Positions 15,646 through 23,821 are shown, numbered from the stretch's first letter. The stretch: DNA of 64,000 bases from Mesorhizobium qingshengii (GCF_900103325.1 NZ_FMXM01000014.1:1-64000), one strand, 5' to 3'. Numbers and translations: made by a program. Notes: generated by a model not told the origin, from the sequence alone.

Positions 15646-16596
15646 TCAACTGGCCCTTGCCACCGGCGTCACCGTCACTGCGCTGACACCGGTGCGGCGC
15701 ACCACCGTGCACAGCGTCTCGCGGCCGATGCGTTCGGCGTCGAGCATGCGCACGAGGTCGTCGACGCCGGTCACCGGGCGCCCGTCGATGGCGGCGATGA
15801 TGTCGCCTTCTTTCAGGCCGGCCTTGGCCGCCGGGCCGTTCTTCTCGACGCTGCGCAACCGCACGGCCGTGCTGGTCGACACTTGCGACAGAAGGGCGGC
15901 GCGGCGTGGCAAATTGGTGGTGTCGGCCGAGACGCCGATGAAGGCGCGGCGCACGCGGCCGAAGCGGATGATCTCCGAGATGACGAAATTGGCGGTGTTG
16001 GAGGCGACCGCGAAGGCAATGCCTTGTGCGCCATGGATCATGGCGGTGTTGACGCCAATGACCTCGCCGGCCGACGACACCAGCGGCCCGCCGGAGTTGC
16101 CGGGGTTGAGTGCCGCGTCAGTCTGGATGACGTCGTCGATCAGCCGGCCGGTCGAGGCGCGCATCGAGCGGCCGAGCGCCGAGACGACGCCGGAGGTGAC
16201 GGTCCATTCGAAGCCGAGCGGGTTGCCGATGGCAATGGCGATCTGGCCGCGCCGCAGGCGCTTGGAATCGCCAAGCGGTGCGACATCGGCAAAGCTGCCG
16301 TCGGCGCGCACCAGCGCGATATCGGTGTCGGGATCGCGGCCAAGCACGCGGCCTTCGCTGGAAGCACCGTCCGGCATCGACACGCGCACCGTCTTGGCGT
16401 CGCCGACGACGTGGAAATTGGTCACGACCAATCCGTCCGGCGCGATGACGAAGCCGGAGCCATGGCCGCCCTGACCGCCAAGGCGCTCGATGCGGCAGAC
16501 GGCCGGGCCGATGCGGTCGACGGCGTCGGTCACCGTCGTCGAATAGGCGTCGAGCAACGTGTCGTCGGATTCGAATTTGGCTGCGGCGAGGGCCAT
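15646..16596 (-). CDS. S1C (HtrA/DegP-like) serine protease without signal peptide
   Basis: Protease of 316 residues with a trypsin-like domain followed by one PDZ domain. The triad is visible: H62 in VVTNFHVV, D92 in DPDTDIALV and S168 in NPGNSGGPL. The PDZ region includes VEKNGPAAKAGLKEGDIIAA near residue 255. HtrA proteases degrade misfolded proteins and are usually periplasmic, but the N-terminus here (MALAAAKFESDDTLLD) is not a signal peptide, so a cytoplasmic location is expected. GGAGCCCTTCC precedes the ATG. A catalytically dead paralogue is encoded divergently 168 bp away. Confidence 0.92.
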   Translation of the reverse strand: MALAAAKFESDDTLLDAYSTTVTDAVDRIGPAVCRIERLGGQGGHGSGFVIAPDGLVVTNFHVVGDAKTVRVSMPDGASSEGRVLGRDPDTDIALVRADGSFADVAPLGDSKRLRRGQIAIAIGNPLGFEWTVTSGVVSALGRSMRASTGRLIDDVIQTDAALNPGNSGGPLVSSAGEVIGVNTAMIHGAQGIAFAVASNTANFVISEIIRFGRVRRAFIGVSADTTNLPRRAALLSQVSTSTAVRLRSVEKNGPAAKAGLKEGDIIAAIDGRPVTGVDDLVRMLDAERIGRETLCTVVRRTGVSAVTVTPVARAS

Positions 16597-16764
16597 GGAA
16601 GGGCTCCGTGTTTTCAGGCTTGATCGTGACTATATGTGCGGAGCAGTCCAATCGGCCGCGACCTGACCAGATGGCCAGTCAAACCAGCAACTAGCCGTCA
16701 GGCGAGTACCTCTGAACACGCCGCCGAGCGATATCTGGGGCATGACAGAACCCAGGAGACCAAT

Positions 16765-17637
16765 ATGAGCGATTTCAATCTGAGTGCGTTTTCCCAAGCC
16801 ATCGCCGATCTTGCCGCGAAGGCGGCTCCGGTTACAGCGAGCCTGTCCACGCATCATCACCGCACGGCCACCGCCTTCCACTGGCGCGACGGCTATTTCG
16901 TCACCGCCGAGGAAGCCGTCGAAGCCGGCGAGGAGACCGAGCTGACGCTGGCTTCGGGCGAGATGGTGAAGGCCGAGCTGGTCGGCCGCGATCCCTCGAC
17001 CGGTGTCGCCTTGCTGAAGCCTGCCGCTACGGCCACTGTGCCCACGCTCGCCAAGGCGGACGCGGTGCGGCCCGGCAACATCGCCATCGCCATCGGCAAC
17101 AGCGACGGTTCCGCCCTGGCTGTGTCGGGCTCGGTCGGCGAGGTCGGTCCGGCCTGGCGCTCGATGCGCGGCGGCACCATCGACCGGCGGCTCAATCTTG
17201 CCATCGGCGCCGGCGGCCGCTTCGAGGGCGGTCCGGTGCTCGACGCCAAGGGCGCGCTGATCGGCATGCTCTTGTTCGGGCCGCGCGGCCGCGCGCTGGT
17301 CATGCCCTACGAGACGATCGAGCGGGCGGTGGCAACGCTGCGTGAGAAGGGCCATGTCGCGCGCGGCTATCTCGGCGCCGGCCTGCACCCGGTGCGCGAC
17401 CGTGACGCGCATGGCGCGATGGTGATGAGCCTCGACGACGATGGCCCGGCCAAGGCTGCCGGCCTCTCTCTCGGCGACATCATCGTGGCGTGGAACGGCG
17501 AGGCCGTGCATGGCCCGCGCGACTTGATCCGCAGGCTCGGCCCCGACAGCGCCGGCGCTTCGGTGGCGCTTGGCGTGGTGCGCGGCGGCGAACAACGCGA
17601 TGTCGCGCTGACCATCGGCGAAAAGCCGCTGAGCTGA
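16765..17637 (+). CDS. catalytically inactive S1C protease homologue (pseudoprotease) with PDZ domain
   Basis: Protein of 290 residues with the S1C plus PDZ layout of its divergent neighbour, but all three triad positions are replaced. The His motif reads FVTAEEAV (E50 for His), the Asp motif reads DPSTGVALL (G80 for Asp), and the Ser motif reads GGRFEGGPV (E154 for Ser). Fold-defining segments remain, such as RPGNIAIAIGNSDGS, and the PDZ part has DGPAKAAGLSLGDIIVAWNG. There is no signal peptide. It probably binds peptides or the active protease as an adaptor or inhibitor; this is inference. AGGAG lies six bases before the ATG. A LuxR gene follows after eight bases. Confidence 0.88.
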   Translation: MSDFNLSAFSQAIADLAAKAAPVTASLSTHHHRTATAFHWRDGYFVTAEEAVEAGEETELTLASGEMVKAELVGRDPSTGVALLKPAATATVPTLAKADAVRPGNIAIAIGNSDGSALAVSGSVGEVGPAWRSMRGGTIDRRLNLAIGAGGRFEGGPVLDAKGALIGMLLFGPRGRALVMPYETIERAVATLREKGHVARGYLGAGLHPVRDRDAHGAMVMSLDDDGPAKAAGLSLGDIIVAWNGEAVHGPRDLIRRLGPDSAGASVALGVVRGGEQRDVALTIGEKPLS

Positions 17638-17645
17638 GAGGATCG

Positions 17646-18275
17646 ATGGACAGGCTCGCCAGCGACCGGATCATGGGTAACGGTGCCGCCTCGCGGCGGC
17701 TGGTGGTGCTGATTGCGCTTGGCGACGCGGGCCGCGCCGAGCGCCTGGCCGGCTCGCTTGCCGCCAGCGATGACCTGTTGCCGGTCGTGGCCGGCGCCGC
17801 CGACGTCGCCATCGTTGACGACAGGAGCGGTGATGCCGTGCCGGCCTCCACGCCACGGGTGCTGTTGTCGGGGCGTGCCAACGTGGAGCGGCCTGCTGGC
17901 GAGGTGATGGCCATCCTGCCTGCAGGCACGGATGATCTGCTGATCGCCGCGGCGGCGCGGCTGGCGGCGGCCGGCTATCGCGTCTCGGGCGATGGCGGAA
18001 GCGGGCGCCATGAGGATTTCCGTGCCGGCGAGGGCGAGCCGTTCGAGGATGAGACCTCCGACGAGCACGCCATCCGACCGACGCTGTCGCCGCGCGAGGC
18101 GGAAGTGCTGGCGCTGCTGGCCGAAGGCGCGCCCAACAAGGTGATCGCGCGGCGGCTCAACATTTCCGTGCACACGGCGAAGTTCCACGTCGCCGCGATC
18201 CTGATCAAGCTCGGTGCCGCCAACCGCACCGACGCGATCGCCATCGCCATGCGGCAGGGCCTAGTGCTGGTCTGA
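17646..18275 (+). CDS. LuxR/NarL-type helix-turn-helix regulator with degenerate N-terminal domain
   Basis: Protein of 209 residues. The C-terminal HTH (LSPREAEVLALLAEGAPNKV, then ISVHTAKFHVAAILIKLGAA) covers about residues 142-205 and is a standard NarL/FixJ output domain. The N-terminal part has alternating hydrophobic strands like a receiver (RRLVVLIALGDAGRAERLAG, VAIVDDRS), but I cannot identify a convincing phospho-acceptor aspartate with its usual partners, so it may act without phosphorylation. It starts eight bases after the pseudoprotease gene; the two are probably cotranscribed, linking proteolysis with gene control. Confidence 0.85.
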   Translation: MDRLASDRIMGNGAASRRLVVLIALGDAGRAERLAGSLAASDDLLPVVAGAADVAIVDDRSGDAVPASTPRVLLSGRANVERPAGEVMAILPAGTDDLLIAAAARLAAAGYRVSGDGGSGRHEDFRAGEGEPFEDETSDEHAIRPTLSPREAEVLALLAEGAPNKVIARRLNISVHTAKFHVAAILIKLGAANRTDAIAIAMRQGLVLV

Positions 18276-18281
18276 TATCGA

Positions 18282-18671
18282 TCACACCGCCGCTTCGATG
18301 TCGGTCAGCCGAAAATCGTCGCCCTTGAACAGCAATGGCATGGCTTCAAGACGCGCCGTCGCATAGGCGATGCAGTCGCCGTAGTTCAGCGCTGCCGGAT
18401 GCCGGCCCTTGCCGTAGCGCAGGAAGGCCTGGCGGGCGACAGCGGCATGGTCGGCGGTGAAGGCGATGGTTTCGATCGAGGCCGCGCGCAGGAAATCGTC
18501 GAGGCGATCAAGGATTTCATCCTGCCTGCCGCCAGCGAGCACCATGGTCGTTTCAAGAAGTGTTGGCGCCGCCAGTAATCGCCGTTTTGCCTGTGCGATA
18601 GCCAGCACGAAACCCTCATGGCCGGGCTCGGCGCGCAGGACCGCAACCAGGGCCGAGGAATCGATGATCAT
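18282..18671 (-). CDS. vapC: VapC-type PIN domain toxin
   Basis: PIN-domain ribonuclease of 129 residues. The acidic metal-binding positions are present: D4 in MIIDSSALVA, E40 in PTLLETTMVL, and the aspartates in ALNYGDCIAYATA and FKGDDFRLTDIEA. VapC toxins cut tRNA or rRNA. Its start overlaps the vapB stop by four bases (ATGA), so production is coupled to the antitoxin. It is convergent with the LuxR gene, with six bases between stops. Confidence 0.93.
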   Translation of the reverse strand: MIIDSSALVAVLRAEPGHEGFVLAIAQAKRRLLAAPTLLETTMVLAGGRQDEILDRLDDFLRAASIETIAFTADHAAVARQAFLRYGKGRHPAALNYGDCIAYATARLEAMPLLFKGDDFRLTDIEAAV

Positions 18672-18934
18672 TTCGTCGGGATTCCGAACTCGTCGTAGCC
18701 GAGAATCTCCTCATCGGTCATGGCGCCTTCACGTTTGGGGACTTTTCCGGCCCTGTCGGAGATCGCCATCAACCGTTGAAAAAGGTCGCTGGTTTCGTCG
18801 CGCGGCACCAGCCGCTCGCGCGCTACCTCGCGCGCGAGACTCTGGCGGATCGCCTCCGTCACCGATACGCGGCGACGACGCGCGAGTTCGCGCGCCAGTA
18901 GCTCGACTTCCGGGTTCTTGATCGACAGCGCCAT
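18668..18934 (-). CDS. vapB: VapB-type antitoxin
   Basis: Antitoxin of 88 residues. The N-terminal half (ALSIKNPEVELLARELARRR, then VSVTEAIRQSL) matches the ribbon-helix-helix-like VapB family found in alphaproteobacteria, and the C-terminus (MTDEEILGYDEFGIPTK) would occupy the toxin's active site. It is the first gene of the vapBC pair. An inverted repeat lies immediately upstream of the start codon. Confidence 0.9.
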   Translation of the reverse strand: MALSIKNPEVELLARELARRRRVSVTEAIRQSLAREVARERLVPRDETSDLFQRLMAISDRAGKVPKREGAMTDEEILGYDEFGIPTK

Positions 18935-18936
18935 TC

Positions 18937-18964
18937 TATATTCTACCTGTTCGTATAGAATATA
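18937..18964. promoter_or_regulatory. vapBC operator
   Basis: TATATTCTA at 18937-18945 and TAGAATATA at 18956-18964 form a perfect nine-base inverted repeat with a ten-base spacer, two bases upstream of the vapB start codon. VapBC complexes bind such palindromes to repress their own promoter. Confidence 0.75.
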
Positions 18965-19112
18965 TACCGAGCATCAGGTAAATCCAACAGGTTTCAAGCG
19001 GAGGCCCCGCCAGCCTCCGCAGCGTCACCATGGCTTCCCGCCGCAAGCTCTTGTATCCGGCAGCGGCGCGGGCAAGGATCGCGTGACAGAGGCACAGGGA
19101 GGCGGAGGAAAA

Positions 19113-19979
19113 ATGTCGCTCAAGGGAAAGACGGTGTTCATCTCCGGCGGGTCGCGCGGCATCGGGCTGGCGATCGCGTTGCGCGCCGCGCGGGACGGCG
19201 CCAATGTGACGATCGCCGCCAAGACCGCCGAGCCGCATCCGAAGCTGCCGGGCACGATCTATACGGCGGCGCAGGAGATCGAGCAGGCCGGCGGCAAGGC
19301 GCTCCCGGTGCTGTGCGACATCCGCGAGGAGCCACAGGTCGCCGAAGCGGTTTCAAGGACCGTCGAAAAATTCGGCGGCATCGACATCTGCGTCAACAAT
19401 GCCAGCGCCATCCAGCTTACCGGCACGCTGGAGACCGACATGAAGCGCTATGACCTGATGCACCAGATCAACACGCGCGGCACGTTCCTGGTGTCCAAAA
19501 TGTGCATTCCGCACCTGAAGTTGGCAAAGAATCCTCACATCCTGAATCTGGCGCCGCCGCTCGACATGAAGGCCAAGTGGTTCAAGAACCACGTTGCCTA
19601 CACCATGGCCAAGTTCGGCATGTCGATGTGCACGCTGGGCATGAGCGCGGAGTTCGCCAAGGACGGTATCGCGGTCAATTCGCTGTGGCCGATCTCGACC
19701 ATCGACACGGCGGCGGTACGCAATCTGCTGGGTGGCGCGACGGTCGCGGCGATGAGCCGTTCACCCGACATCATGGCCGACGCCGCGCATGCCATCTTCA
19801 TGCGGCCGTCGCGCGAAACGACCGGCAATTTCTACATCGACGAGGAGGTGCTGCGCGCCGAGGGCGTCATGGATTTTTCGATCTATGCGCCGGGCGCGAC
19901 TGGGCCGCTGGCCGGTGACTTTTTCGTGCCGGACGAGGTGTTCGCCCGGACGGACAGCAAGATCAAGAGCATCTATTAA
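19113..19979 (+). CDS. SDR family oxidoreductase (HSDL2-like)
   Basis: Short-chain dehydrogenase of 288 residues. The NAD(P) motif SGGSRGIGLAIALRAARDG lies at residues 11-29, NNAS near residue 93, and the active-site segment YTMAKFGMS near residue 163. The pattern FISGGSRGIG with CVNNASAIQLTG resembles the hydroxysteroid dehydrogenase-like HSDL2 group. The usual catalytic serine region reads HILNLAPPLD, so the serine is replaced, as in other HSDL2 members. The substrate is unknown. GGAGGAAAA precedes the ATG; the frame is open upstream, but that part overlaps the vapB operator region. Confidence 0.88.
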   Translation: MSLKGKTVFISGGSRGIGLAIALRAARDGANVTIAAKTAEPHPKLPGTIYTAAQEIEQAGGKALPVLCDIREEPQVAEAVSRTVEKFGGIDICVNNASAIQLTGTLETDMKRYDLMHQINTRGTFLVSKMCIPHLKLAKNPHILNLAPPLDMKAKWFKNHVAYTMAKFGMSMCTLGMSAEFAKDGIAVNSLWPISTIDTAAVRNLLGGATVAAMSRSPDIMADAAHAIFMRPSRETTGNFYIDEEVLRAEGVMDFSIYAPGATGPLAGDFFVPDEVFARTDSKIKSIY

Positions 19980-20055
19980 AGCCAGGCCGGCTTGCCACCT
20001 GCAAGTCGCTGAGCCGAGGGAAAGCCTTGCTCATACAAGGCGATAGGGCGTCGAT

Positions 20056-20084
20056 CCTGCCGGAATGATTCAATATCCGGCAGG
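20056..20084. terminator. hairpin between convergent SDR and YqhA-like genes
   Basis: CCTGCCGG at 20056-20063 pairs with CCGGCAGG at 20077-20084 around a 13-base loop. It lies between two convergent stop codons but has no T-run on either side, so it is a weak terminator candidate. Confidence 0.4.
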
Positions 20085-20087
20085 CGC

Positions 20088-20603
20088 TCAGCCCTCGTCC
20101 TTCTTGGCCTTGCCCAGGCCCATCAGCCGGTCGATATAGGCGAGCATCAGCGCCGAGACGACGAAGGTGAGGTGGATGATGGTCAGCCACATCAACTGGT
20201 CGGTCGTATAGGAGACCGAGTTCAGGAACACCTGAAGCAAATGGATCGACGAGATCGCCACGATGGTCGAGGCGACCTTGACCTTCAGCGAGCCGACGTC
20301 GATCGTGCCCAGCCAGTGGACCTTGCCGTCATTCTCGTCGAAGCGGCTGACGAAATTCTCGTAGCCCGAGATGATGACCATCACCACCAGCGAAGCGACG
20401 AGTGCGGCATCGATCAGGCCGAGCATCTTCAGGATGGTGTCGGTGTCGCCGAGCGTGAAGGCCACGGTGACGAACTCATAGAGCTTCTTGCCGAACGACA
20501 GCGCGTAGATGGCCAGCGCCACGCCAAGGCCGAGATAGAAGACGACCAGCAGCCAGCGCGAGGCAAGAATGATCGATTCGATGGCCAGTTCGAGACGCTT
20601 CAT
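20088..20603 (-). CDS. TIGR00645/YqhA family membrane protein (UPF0114)
   Basis: Inner-membrane protein of 171 residues with about four helices. The start KRLELAIESIILASRWLLVV and the central LIDAALVASLVVMVIISGYE plus SRFDEND are diagnostic of the UPF0114/TIGR00645 family. Function is not established; it is conserved widely in Gram-negative bacteria. The start at 20603 fits the family. It is convergent with the SDR gene and lies downstream of a structured intergenic region and the OmpA-domain gene, in the same direction. Confidence 0.9.
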   Translation of the reverse strand: MKRLELAIESIILASRWLLVVFYLGLGVALAIYALSFGKKLYEFVTVAFTLGDTDTILKMLGLIDAALVASLVVMVIISGYENFVSRFDENDGKVHWLGTIDVGSLKVKVASTIVAISSIHLLQVFLNSVSYTTDQLMWLTIIHLTFVVSALMLAYIDRLMGLGKAKKDEG

Positions 20604-20692
20604 GAGTGGTTCCGGTCGACTTTCCCCAGGGGTGCGGGCCGTATTTCGGTCAGGTCGCCCCTGTTTGCAAGACAAAGTTTGCCAGGCAAAAA

Positions 20693-20721
20693 AGCCCCGC
20701 CGGAGAGGGACCGGCGGGGCT
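20693..20721 (-). terminator. strong intrinsic terminator (leftward)
   Basis: AGCCCCGCCGG at 20693-20703 and CCGGCGGGGCT at 20711-20721 form a perfect 11-bp GC-rich stem; on the minus strand it is followed by a run of six Ts. It ends either the OmpA-domain transcript or a separate small RNA from the region to its right. Confidence 0.82.
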
Positions 20722-20876
20722 CAATGCGTCCCGCTGGAGTCGGGACGGGGCAGGGAACGCCCAGTCCTGAATCTGGGGTAGGCAAGTCCGCGATTCAATG
20801 CCCGGGTACAATTCCTGTTGAACCGCGGATTGCGTTCGTAGTCCTGTCCATCCCGGCAAGCCGGGATGGACTTTTC
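20722..20876. ncRNA. candidate structured RNA between ompA-like and yqhA-like genes
   Basis: This 155-bp gap is unusually rich in stems: GTCCCG/CGGGAC (20728-20733 with 20741-20746), CCGCGATTCAA/TTGAACCGCGG (20788-20798 with 20818-20828, one mismatch), and GTCCATCCCGG/CCGGGATGGAC (20846-20856 with 20861-20871, followed by TTTT). With the leftward terminator at 20693-20721 it has terminator-like hairpins at both ends in opposite directions. It could be a 3'-UTR small RNA of the OmpA-domain gene (minus strand) or an independent transcript on either strand. No open frame is convincing. I do not recognise it as 6S, tmRNA, SRP or a riboswitch. Confidence 0.35.
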
Positions 20877-20926
20877 TCTGGTGGTCTGATTCCAGAAGCT
20901 GCTTCAAGCCTTTGGAAAAAAAAGCC

Positions 20927-23176
20927 TTAATTGTTGCTGGCGACAGGCGCCACCAGCGAGGTGATGCGGCGGATGGCGACGCGCCGGTTCTCACGGTTAG
21001 GCGCGGGCGTGTTGACCTTCAGATACTCCTCGCCGTAGCCCTGTGTCGTCAGGTTCTCCGGCGGGATGCCGAAGGCGTTGGTGAGCGCCTCCGCCACCGC
21101 TTCGGCGCGACGGTCGGACAGAGCAAGGTTCGCTTCGGGCGTGCCGACGGCGTCGGTATGGCCTTCGATCAGGAAGGTCTCGGCCGGGTTCTTCTTCAAC
21201 AGCTTGTCCATGGCGCTGGCAACGCCTTCGAGCTTCTGCACTTCGGTGTCGGAGATCGAGGACGAACCGAACTCGAAGTTCAGCGTGTCGAGATCCACGC
21301 GGCGCGCAATGTCGCGAACGCGGGCCGAACGCTTGACCTCGTCGATCGAGTAGAGACGCTGGACCCTCTCGACCGGAGGCTGGTCGAGGAAGGTGTAGTA
21401 GTCGTCCGGGCTCTCGACGTCCTCGGAATTGAGGATGTAGTCACGGCGTGGGATGGTCAGCCGCATCGGCGGCAGATCGTCGCCGGGATCGCGCCAGTCG
21501 CCATCATCCTGATAGCTCCGCTCGTCGACATAGCTCAGCACATATTCGCGGCCATCGGGCGTGATGCGCGAACGCTGGATAACGTCGCCGTAACGGTTGC
21601 GGATGGTGACGATCCGCACGCCATTGCCGCGCTCGACGGTCTCGCGCGTCCGGCCCTGCGGCAGATCCTCGTAATAGACATCCTTGGCGCCGCGGTTCAT
21701 GCGCGGGGCATCGTTGCTCTGGACCATTGTCTGGCCGCCGAGCTGGATGATGACGCGGTCGCCGATCTCCTTGAGTACGTCGACGCCCTTCGGGCGGCGG
21801 CGGTCGCGGATGTTCTCGTCGGGCGCGCGATCGAGGCGCGTGCCCTTTTCCTCCGTCACCGGGACGATCTTCTCGGGCTTGATCTCCTGCTGAGCGGCCT
21901 TGTCGTCGGCTGGCGGCGGTCCCTGGTCGACGGGAGCGACCGCCGGCTTGCGGCCCTGAGTGCCACCTTGCTGGGCGTCCTGCCCGCCATTCTGCTGCTC
22001 GCCATTCTGCTGGGCGTTCTGCTTCCTGCCGCCCTTACGCACGGCATCCTTCTGGCTGTCCAGAATGGGGGCCGCATTGGGATCGGTGGGGGCTTCGCCC
22101 TGCACCGGGTTTTCACCCTGCACGGGTGCTGCCTTGTCGCCATTGGCCGGTTGCCTGCCGATGGCTGGCTGTTCTCCGGTTACCGGCTGCTCACCCGTGG
22201 CAGGTTGCTCACCGGTAGCGGGCTGTTCACCCGTGGCGGGCTGTTCGCCAACCGGTTTCTTGCCGCGCTTCTTCCTCTTGTCCTGGGGCTGGTCACCCTG
22301 GAGCGCGGGCTGTTCGCCGGCAGGAGCCGGTTCGACCTTGGGCGTGGCTTCCCCGGCAGGAGCTGCCTTCTGGGTCGGCGTCGGCGCGACGGCCGGTTCG
22401 GCCGGCTGGGCCTGCTGGTCCTGCTTGCGCTTCTTGCGCGGATTGGCCTGATCGGCCGGCTGGTTGTCATTGGCGGGCGCCACCTGGGCGGCGGGGGCCT
22501 CTCCAGCCGGAGCGGTTTCGATCTGCTGTTGCTGATCGCGCTTCTTCTTGCGCGGCTTCAACTGCTGTTCATCGATAGCGGGAGCAGCCTGTTGCGCTGG
22601 CGCTGCTTCGGCTGGCGCCTGTTCAGTCTGCTGCTGCTGATCACGCTTTTTCTTGCGCGGCTGCTGCTCGGGCTGCGCCTGCTGATCGGCGGGTGCCTGC
22701 TCGATCTGCTGCTGCTGGTCGCGCTTCTTGCGTGGCTTCAACTGCTGTTCATCGACGGCGGGAGCAGCCTGTTGCGCTGGCGCTGCTTCGGCTGGCGCCT
22801 GTTCAGTCTGCTGCTGCTGATCACGCTTCTTCTTGCGCGGCTGCTGCTCGGGCTGCGCCTGCTGATCGGCGGGTGCCTGCTCGGTCTGCTGCTGCTGGTC
22901 ACGCTTCTTGCGCGGGGGCTGCTCGCCTTGCGCGGGCTGCTCCGCCTGGGCGGGCTGGGCCTGTTCCTGCTTTTTCTTGGGGGCCCCTTGCCTCTGCGCG
23001 CAGGCTTCGGCTGATTCGCCCTCGGCGCACGCGGCCTGCGCCAAAATGAATGGGGCTGACGTTCGCTGGGCCGGACCGAATGCGGCATTGCCTTGCAGCG
23101 GGTACGCGCCCAACGGCGCGGATGCCATCAACAGGCCAAGCGCTGTGCCTGCCAGAATCCGTGGTTGGCGTTTCAT
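20927..23176 (-). CDS. OmpA-domain outer-membrane/periplasmic protein with long Gln/Lys/Pro repeat region
   Basis: Protein of 749 residues. A signal peptide (MKRQPRILAGTALGLLMASA) is followed by a low-complexity region of about 400 residues. That region has 60-residue repeats with KKRDQQQQ-EQAPA and QPEQQPRKK blocks (about residues 86-205) and hexapeptide GEQPAT repeats (about 309-343). A basic, structured segment follows (residues 420-620), then a C-terminal OmpA peptidoglycan-binding domain (about 630-740) with LIEGHTDAVGTPEANLALSD and NRRVAIRRI. The domain anchors envelope proteins to the cell wall; the repeat could span the periplasm. AAGGAG precedes the ATG. The repeats make the gene prone to length change. 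Confidence 0.9.
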   Translation of the reverse strand: MKRQPRILAGTALGLLMASAPLGAYPLQGNAAFGPAQRTSAPFILAQAACAEGESAEACAQRQGAPKKKQEQAQPAQAEQPAQGEQPPRKKRDQQQQTEQAPADQQAQPEQQPRKKKRDQQQQTEQAPAEAAPAQQAAPAVDEQQLKPRKKRDQQQQIEQAPADQQAQPEQQPRKKKRDQQQQTEQAPAEAAPAQQAAPAIDEQQLKPRKKKRDQQQQIETAPAGEAPAAQVAPANDNQPADQANPRKKRKQDQQAQPAEPAVAPTPTQKAAPAGEATPKVEPAPAGEQPALQGDQPQDKRKKRGKKPVGEQPATGEQPATGEQPATGEQPVTGEQPAIGRQPANGDKAAPVQGENPVQGEAPTDPNAAPILDSQKDAVRKGGRKQNAQQNGEQQNGGQDAQQGGTQGRKPAVAPVDQGPPPADDKAAQQEIKPEKIVPVTEEKGTRLDRAPDENIRDRRRPKGVDVLKEIGDRVIIQLGGQTMVQSNDAPRMNRGAKDVYYEDLPQGRTRETVERGNGVRIVTIRNRYGDVIQRSRITPDGREYVLSYVDERSYQDDGDWRDPGDDLPPMRLTIPRRDYILNSEDVESPDDYYTFLDQPPVERVQRLYSIDEVKRSARVRDIARRVDLDTLNFEFGSSSISDTEVQKLEGVASAMDKLLKKNPAETFLIEGHTDAVGTPEANLALSDRRAEAVAEALTNAFGIPPENLTTQGYGEEYLKVNTPAPNRENRRVAIRRITSLVAPVASNN
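22561..22920. repeat. two tandem 180-bp repeats within the OmpA-domain gene
   Basis: Positions 22561-22740 and 22741-22920 align without gaps and differ at only a few bases (for example ATCGATAGCG against ATCGACGGCG). A partial third unit precedes them at about 22500-22560. The period is exactly 60 codons, so copy-number change keeps the frame. Confidence 0.9.
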
Positions 23177-23374
23177 CGAGAATTCTCCTTGTGGGGTCCC
23201 ATCCTTGCCGTAACCGATCTTGTGCCGATTGGTTCCGGTTTCGCTGGGATTAGAGGCCGTACGGGGCGATTGGCCGGCCTTTTGAAGGCAACTTCGTGTC
23301 ATTTGGCTGGCGACCGCCGCATTCTGGCTGTTGCGGCGCTTGACCTTGCCGGCGGCCGGGGCCACATCCCGCAA

Positions 23375-23821
23375 ATGGAAACACCATTCTGGAAGACCAA
23401 GGCGCTGGAGGCGATGAGCCCGGCCGAGTGGGAGTCGCTGTGCGACGGCTGCGGCAAATGCTGCCTGTCGAAGCTCGAGGACGAGGATACCGGCGAAATC
23501 TACTGGACCAGCGTCGGTTGCCGGTTGTTCGATGCGCGGAGCTGCCGCTGCTCGGATTATGCCAACCGGCTGGCGCGCGTTAGCGACTGCGTCGGGCTGA
23601 CGCCACACAATGTGCGCACCATCAGCTGGCTGCCCAGCACCTGCGCCTACCGGCTGGTGGCCGAGGGCCGCGATCTCTACTGGTGGCACCGGCTGGTGTC
23701 GGGCAGTGCCGAGACCGTGCATGAGGCCGGCATCTCGATGCGCGGCCGGGTCAAGGCGAGCGAGACCGACCTTGCCGAGCCGGAAGATTATTTCGACTAT
23801 ATGCTGGACGAGGAACCGTAG
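23375..23821 (+). CDS. YcgN family cysteine-cluster protein (UPF0260)
   Basis: Protein of 148 residues of the YcgN/UPF0260 family. The cysteine cluster begins with LCDGCGKCCLSKLEDEDTGE near residue 22, continues with VGCRLFD, and ends in CRCSDYANR; FWKTKALEAMSPAEWE is the usual N-terminus. A metal or Fe-S centre is presumed but not proven. The ATG at 23375 gives the standard length. It is divergent from the OmpA-domain gene; 23177-23374 is a shared promoter region without clear motifs. Confidence 0.9.
   Translation: METPFWKTKALEAMSPAEWESLCDGCGKCCLSKLEDEDTGEIYWTSVGCRLFDARSCRCSDYANRLARVSDCVGLTPHNVRTISWLPSTCAYRLVAEGRDLYWWHRLVSGSAETVHEAGISMRGRVKASETDLAEPEDYFDYMLDEEP

Noticed and set aside
20722..20876. 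6S RNA, tmRNA or a metabolite riboswitch
   Set aside because: The stem layout and sequence do not match the conserved features I know for these; kept only as a candidate unknown RNA.
20912..23014. A 700-codon open frame on the plus strand opposite the OmpA-domain gene
   Set aside because: It is created by the GC-rich repeats read backwards; it is Leu/Gly-rich with no family motif or ribosome site, while the minus strand has a signal peptide and an OmpA domain.
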